From Synaphobranchus kaupii (Eukaryota; Chordata; Actinopteri; Anguilliformes; Synaphobranchidae), in NCBI GenBank assembly GCA_029718625.1, contig CM056387.1, positions 32,744,105 to 32,808,104 on the forward strand: 64,000 nucleotides of DNA, read 5' to 3'. Position 1 is the stretch's first letter. Each line of letters begins with the position of its first letter. Shown here one piece after another: positions 58,965-64,000 of the stretch. Made by a program: the position numbers and the translations under genes. The notes beneath the pieces are model-generated. The model saw nothing but the letters and a program-made list of their open reading frames with translations. It ran no database searches and was not told the DNA's origin.

Positions 58965-60427
58965 TCAGCTCAGTTTGAGTACAGTAAGAGGGAACTGAAA
59001 CACACAGAAAACACTACTCTGAGCTCTGTACATCACGTCTATAATTCCCAATCAGAAAACACCATATAAATATATACAGCACATCAGTAATTCCCTATCA
59101 GAAACATCCTGTAAATATCCACAGCACATCTCTAATTCCTGAAGAGAACCCACATGTACTGTAAATCTCTAGCACAACTGTAATTCCCTATCATAATCCA
59201 CATGTAAATCTCAGCAGCACATCTGTAATACCCTAACATAATCCCATATGTAGCCTAAATCTCAAGAGCACATCTGTAATTCCCTAACGTAACCCCAATG
59301 TAAATCTGTACAGCACATCTGTAATTCCAGAACATAATCCCATATGTAGCCTAAATCTCAAGAGCACATCTGTAATTCCCCTAACAGAACTCACGTGTAC
59401 ATATCTGCACATCTGTATTGTACAGCACATCAGTAATTCCCTATCAGAAGCATCCTGTAAATATCCACAGCACATCTGTAATTCCCTATCAGAAACATCC
59501 TGTAAATATCCACAGCACATCTGTAATTCCTGAATAGAATCCGCATGCAAATCTGCAGCACATCTGGACTTGTGTGGCCCTTTCTTCACTTGAAGCCCCG
59601 CCCCTCTAATGCCCTGCATTTACCTGCACGGCCCTGATGGCAAATGATGGAGCTCATAATCTTATTCAATTTGTATCTGGAAAAGAGTTGTTATCATTCA
59701 GTGAAATAATATTAAAATTTTTGGTGATCCCTCTGATGGCTTTTTAAACCAGACCAGGTTATTGATTCTTTAACTGGCTTAATAGTCCCTCCCTGTCCAC
59801 CACAGCTGATGTCTGATACAAAATGGCTGTCATGCATCACCCAGTGCTTCCTACGTATTGCTGCAGGTTGAGGTCAGTTTACCTCTTTCAGTGTAAAGTG
59901 CTTTGATATGAGGTCACACAAGGTGCTGTATAATGAAATGCAATCCAATGGGAATTCAAATTATTCAATACTAAGCAAAGCAGCTCATCATATACGTAGT
60001 GCTGTAACCGCTTTTCATAATCAGACTTGTAATATTTTAATCAGGCATGTACAGTCAGAGCTGCAGAAATATGCATATCCTGGACTGAATCTATATTTGT
60101 AAACATTATTGTTCCACACGTGGTATGTTACAAATACAGACTGACATTTGATTTTCATTTTTGAACAATGAGTTGAGGAAATTATGAGAATTAAAATTAA
60201 TTTTAACTTTTTGAATTGATACTTCTGGGTCAGTTTGGGAGCCTGTTGTGGAAGTTAATTAATGCATTCAATTCTGATATATGGAATGTATTTGCATTGT
60301 GGAAGAAATACTACATTGTATTTGTACTATTCTACTGATGAAACGGCTTCCAGGTCTGAGAGATATTGTTTTACTGGAGAAACTATGAGATTTCTGATGC
60401 AGCTTTAAAGCAGAAGTGAATCTCAGA
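58965..60427. other. V19-J4 spacer with decayed minisatellite
   Basis: About 59045-59570 contains diverged 45-bp repeat units like those at J3. The rest matches 51250-52130, with a deletion near 59965 relative to it. No gene is seen. Confidence 0.8.
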
Positions 60428-60455
60428 GGTTTTTGTCATGGTGTGAATCACTGTG

Positions 60456-60952
60456 ATACAAACTCTTTAGCAGAGTTATCCCATGTTTTTACAGTAATAC
60501 ACTGCTGAGTCTCCTGCCTCCACATTGCTAATTATCAATCGATAATCTGATTTACTCTGATGACTGGCTGTGAAGCGGGGTGGAGGAGAATCCAGCTCCA
60601 TATGTGGGAGAGCTCCCAGAATGATAATAATACAGCACAAACTGAGGAGCACTGCCTGGAACCTGCTTGTACCAGTAAGCAACATGATCACTCACAGTCC
60701 CGAGGTTACAGTCCATAGTGGCCGTATCTCCTTTACTCACTGTCAGAACAGGAGGCTTCTGTGTCACCACTGTCACTCCACTCACACCTGGGAAATAAGA
60801 TGCTTTTGTGAGAAAATAAAAATCACATTTCAAAATCCAATAATGTAATAAAACAATATTGAAATACATTTTGTATTACATTTTTTTTTTGCATCATTTG
60901 AATTTGCTTACATGAGAGCAACAGTGATGAGAGTGCAGAGTGTCCCCAGCAT
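60456..60952 (-). pseudogene. Ig light-chain V gene V19, three single-base insertions
   Basis: The leader exon (60912-60952) is 41 bp instead of 40 because of an extra A. The V exon (60456-60787) is 332 bp: an extra G in framework 3 (after GFSST) and an extra T just after the second Cys. Each shifts the frame. The RSS at 60428-60455 and TATA at plus 61044-61049 are intact. All three insertions extend short same-base runs or add to a dinucleotide, so sequencing error should be excluded. Confidence 0.88.
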
Positions 60953-62706
60953 GTTGTCAGTGTGTGGTGTGAACGGCCCTTACTGTCCAGCTGAGAGACG
61001 AGCAGGTTGGAGTGTGAGGAGAGGAGAGGCTGCAGGACCCAGCTATAAGGGGGCTGGTCAGGGAGATGGAGAGGGAGGAGCTTCTGTAATCAGCCAATCA
61101 AAGGTTTCGGGGGAACAAAATAAAGATTTTTTCCTCTAACTGTGTTTCTCACTTGGTAAAATGCTTGTCAGTTATTAATAAAAATAACCAAGAAGACATT
61201 TTACCAGCTATTTTATCTGGCCATCAAGCAGGTTCACTTTTTACGTTTTTTCCATTTATTTTTCTCAGTCTGTATTTTTTCTTCAACACCATCATGATAT
61301 AATGAATATCACCTCTGGATAGAATATAATAATTACCTTTGTGGAATAATTATTGATGTTTTAGATGCTACTCTATGATGGTGGTAGTGTGGCATGATGA
61401 TTAAGGATCTTGACTTTCAACACCAAGCCTGGGATCAATTTCTAGGTGGGAACCTCACTTGCTTCAATACATATACAGCTATATAAATAGATTCCATGTA
61501 AAAAATTATGTAGTTGTGTGAATAGCTCTGGATAATCATGCTTGCTAAATACTTAACATGTTATGTAATGCCATTTAACAAAGGTCCAATTAAAGAAAAT
61601 GTTTATTATAATAAAGTTACTTATCTTCATGCAGAGAACAGTCCTGATGGAAACATATTCTCTGTAAATCTGTGTTTTGTCTCTGCAGCTGAAATGACTC
61701 TCATGATCTTTCAGATTTAATTGATTAAATGATCTATCAGGGCTTTTAAAAAAGTGCCTTTTGGGAGGAGGCCTGTGTTAAGGGACTATGTATCCTACAG
61801 CCTATAGCCTAACAGTTACTGGTTCAAGTTTTAGGGTTTACATCTGATAGCCTATCTATAGTTATTCAACTAAAATGCCTAAATGGAATTTGTGAAGCTT
61901 GCCTGTTACTATTATTCCAGCTAAATAAATTTTAAAACGGAACCAACTTGCTGCATCTGCAATGTGGAGTAGCTAGCCTCTCTGGTATTATGTCCGCAGT
62001 TGGCTACTGCGATAGCCTGTATAATACAGACAGATAATAGCTTACAGTTGGCTACGTAGGCAAATTATTTGACTAATAAAGTTAGGGAAGTTTTGATAAA
62101 GCCACAAAAGTTTTTTTTTCAAATGATAGGAAGAAGTTTACGGGAGAGTATACTTCTGAGGAAATCCCTCCCCCCACCCCCCAACATGATTCTCCGCTCA
62201 TGAAGGGTGATCACAAGTTAAAATTGAATCAATGCGTACATGAACATTTAGATGTATGCTATGGAATCTGATTTTTAATTGCAAAAAAAAAACAAATTGC
62301 TGGTTAAATTTAATCTACAGACCTGGCCTAAATTAATTCCACTGCTATTGAGGCAATTTGCTATAAGCTGTCAAACTAGAATAGGCTACACATCGTCTTT
62401 GACATCACGATGTGTCAACCATTGCAGACACCGATAAATTTTAGTTGATAGACGATGGTAGGGTATTGTACATCAGCCCAACCCTATTGCTATCAAAGCA
62501 ATGTAAAAGAAAATTATTTTCAATAACTAAATTATTTATTGATTTTAGGCTTATTTCTGCTTTCAAAACTCATGGAGAACAACCATTTTGTGACTGCTAT
62601 TTTGAAAAAAAAATTATCCTGGGGGTGCATGACCCCAGACCCCAAGGCGTAGCCCCCCTAAACATAGCCTATATCTCTGGTGACGCCCCTGGTGCGCACC
62701 CGTGTG

Positions 62707-62737
<31 letters not shown>

Positions 62738-62801
62738 TAGCTAACCTACTGCTGCGTGTTGGCTAGTCAGCCCTACTTTCCTCAAATATAATATATACAT
62801 A
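60953..62801. other. V19 promoter and non-coding flank
   Basis: V19 promoter at 60953-61095. A SINE lies about 61385-61580. From 61740 the sequence no longer matches the V flanks; it is AT-rich with a GT run at 62703-62739. No gene recognised. Confidence 0.6.
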
Positions 62802-64000
62802 TGTAGGAGGGGAGTCAATGTGGGAAAGGCTGCCATTTGTGAGGAGCTCGAGAACGGTGCTCGTCATAAACTTCAAAGGACCAGAGGGCCTTGTATTGAA
62901 ACAATATAACTCTGACTTCCTTTGGGTTTTCAGCCCCTTTGTTCTCAAGGATGTCCTCACCTGCGGAAAGGACTGTGAGAAGAGGAAGTTGGACTCTGTC
63001 ATGGTTGTGTATGTGTGATGTAGGGGCATTTATGGCACAGGGGTGGTGGCGCAAGGAATGTCCTACCCGACCATCTGTGACATTTTCACACGTGGTCAGT
63101 CCTATGGGATTGACTACGGACAATACCACAGTGCCCCCATGTTGGCATCTCTGTCATTACACCCTTTACTTCTCTCCTGGAACAGGACTCTAAAACTTCT
63201 GTTGAGATGGTCAACAGACCCGGTACAACTTACAAACATTGCACATGTGATCCTTATATTGTTACATTATGTCTTATGTAGTAGTAACAGGAATTGCATG
63301 TAAAATGGTTCATCAGTAGGGAATTTTCATGACAACTGCAACATAATAAAACTTAATCTGAGCTAAATTCCAGAATAATAATCATAATGGTAAGATGTTT
63401 GGTATGGATGTAATCTGATAAAATCAATGAATCAAATGAGATACATTTCATACCAAATGGAGTTTAGTAAAACATAGTTCCAATAACTCTGTAAAACTAA
63501 CACTAGAATATCCTCTCTGGTAATCAACTCCTTTTTCCTTCACCCTAAACAGTAACCCTCAAAAGGTGGGGGTCTAAATTCCAGATCCGATCACACCTCC
63601 AGGTTAATTTATGGCACTGCCGCCTGGTTCAAACGCATGATTTGGCATAAAAGAAAGGAAGACAAGCTTATCTAGGAATATCGCATTCGATTTCCCACAC
63701 ACTGTGCAGATTTCTGTGTGTGTGTGTAGCTGAAGCAGGCCGGTAAGATATTTACTCTGTGTTTCTTTTCTTAATTTGTATGTTTTGTAATTGACCTAAT
63801 TTTAAGATAATGACCTACCTGCCTGTGAATAAATTCTTATTATTTTAACTTGCGTGGTCTCCATGACTCTAATCCTTTTTTATACCCTTTCAGCCTAAAT
63901 TACGACTGAATACTCGGGGAAAATTCTGACCAATGACCAACTGATCAGTGGCGGGGTACAGAAAGTGGAATGACTAAGTTGGATAGGCGGCTAAGGTCGG
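62802..64000 (+). mobile_element. Second LTR of the V8-element family, cut by the window end
   Basis: It starts TGTAGGAGGGGAGTCAATG and follows the LTR of 12536-14434 in opposite orientation, to the point matching about 13271. It differs from that LTR at many positions and by small indels, so it is an older copy or a sister subfamily. Whether it is a solo LTR or part of a full element cannot be seen. Confidence 0.88.

Overview
The window is vertebrate DNA from a bony fish, carrying a large piece of an immunoglobulin light-chain locus. The evidence is four C1-type constant exons ending in Cys-Ser-Glu, three joining (J) segments and nineteen variable (V) genes with split leaders and recombination signal sequences (RSS). 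The repeats are typical of teleosts: tRNA-derived SINEs, an L2-type LINE with a 3' tail common in fish, Tc1-like and hAT-like elements, and an LTR retrotransposon primed by tRNA-Trp. V residues such as the long FSS...F framework 3, YYC-x-TWDSSAKE, and the 12-bp V / 23-bp J RSS arrangement fit the teleost sigma (L2) isotype best. The isotype call is inference; the V-J-C assignment is read directly. I cannot name the species.

Every Ig element lies on the minus strand, so the locus reads from high to low coordinates as repeated V-J-C clusters. Cluster 4: V19 (dead), J4, C4 (60952-57706). Cluster 3: V18, V17, J3, C3 (53976-49348). Cluster 2: V16, V15 (probably dead), V14, V13 (dead), V12, V11, J2, C2 (46297-29469). 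Cluster 1: V10 (dead), no J, C1 (dead) (26603-24092). V9 to V1 (21562-870) then lead towards a J-C that must lie left of base 1. V genes are numbered here by ascending coordinate. Fourteen V genes look intact; V8, V10, V13, V15 and V19 are broken. V8 is split by a 7.16-kb LTR element with near-identical 1,899-bp LTRs. Cluster 1 has lost its J by a deletion that fused the J-C intron to a V promoter, and its C exon has an 11-bp deletion.

All three J segments are followed by a C exon about 0.86 kb away. About 0.8-1.6 kb beyond each of the four C exons is a conserved block with E-boxes, a perfect octamer ATTTGCAT and a TATAAATA five bases later, oriented antisense to the Ig genes. It is a candidate 3' enhancer or antisense promoter. 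A 45-bp tandem repeat sits just 5' of every J. It is short and decayed at J3 and J4 but expanded to about 60 copies over 4.5 kb at J2, where a truncated L2 LINE has inserted into it. Spaces between V genes are mostly duplicated flank, SINE copies and V promoters. The right end enters another copy of the same LTR, in the opposite orientation and cut by the window edge.
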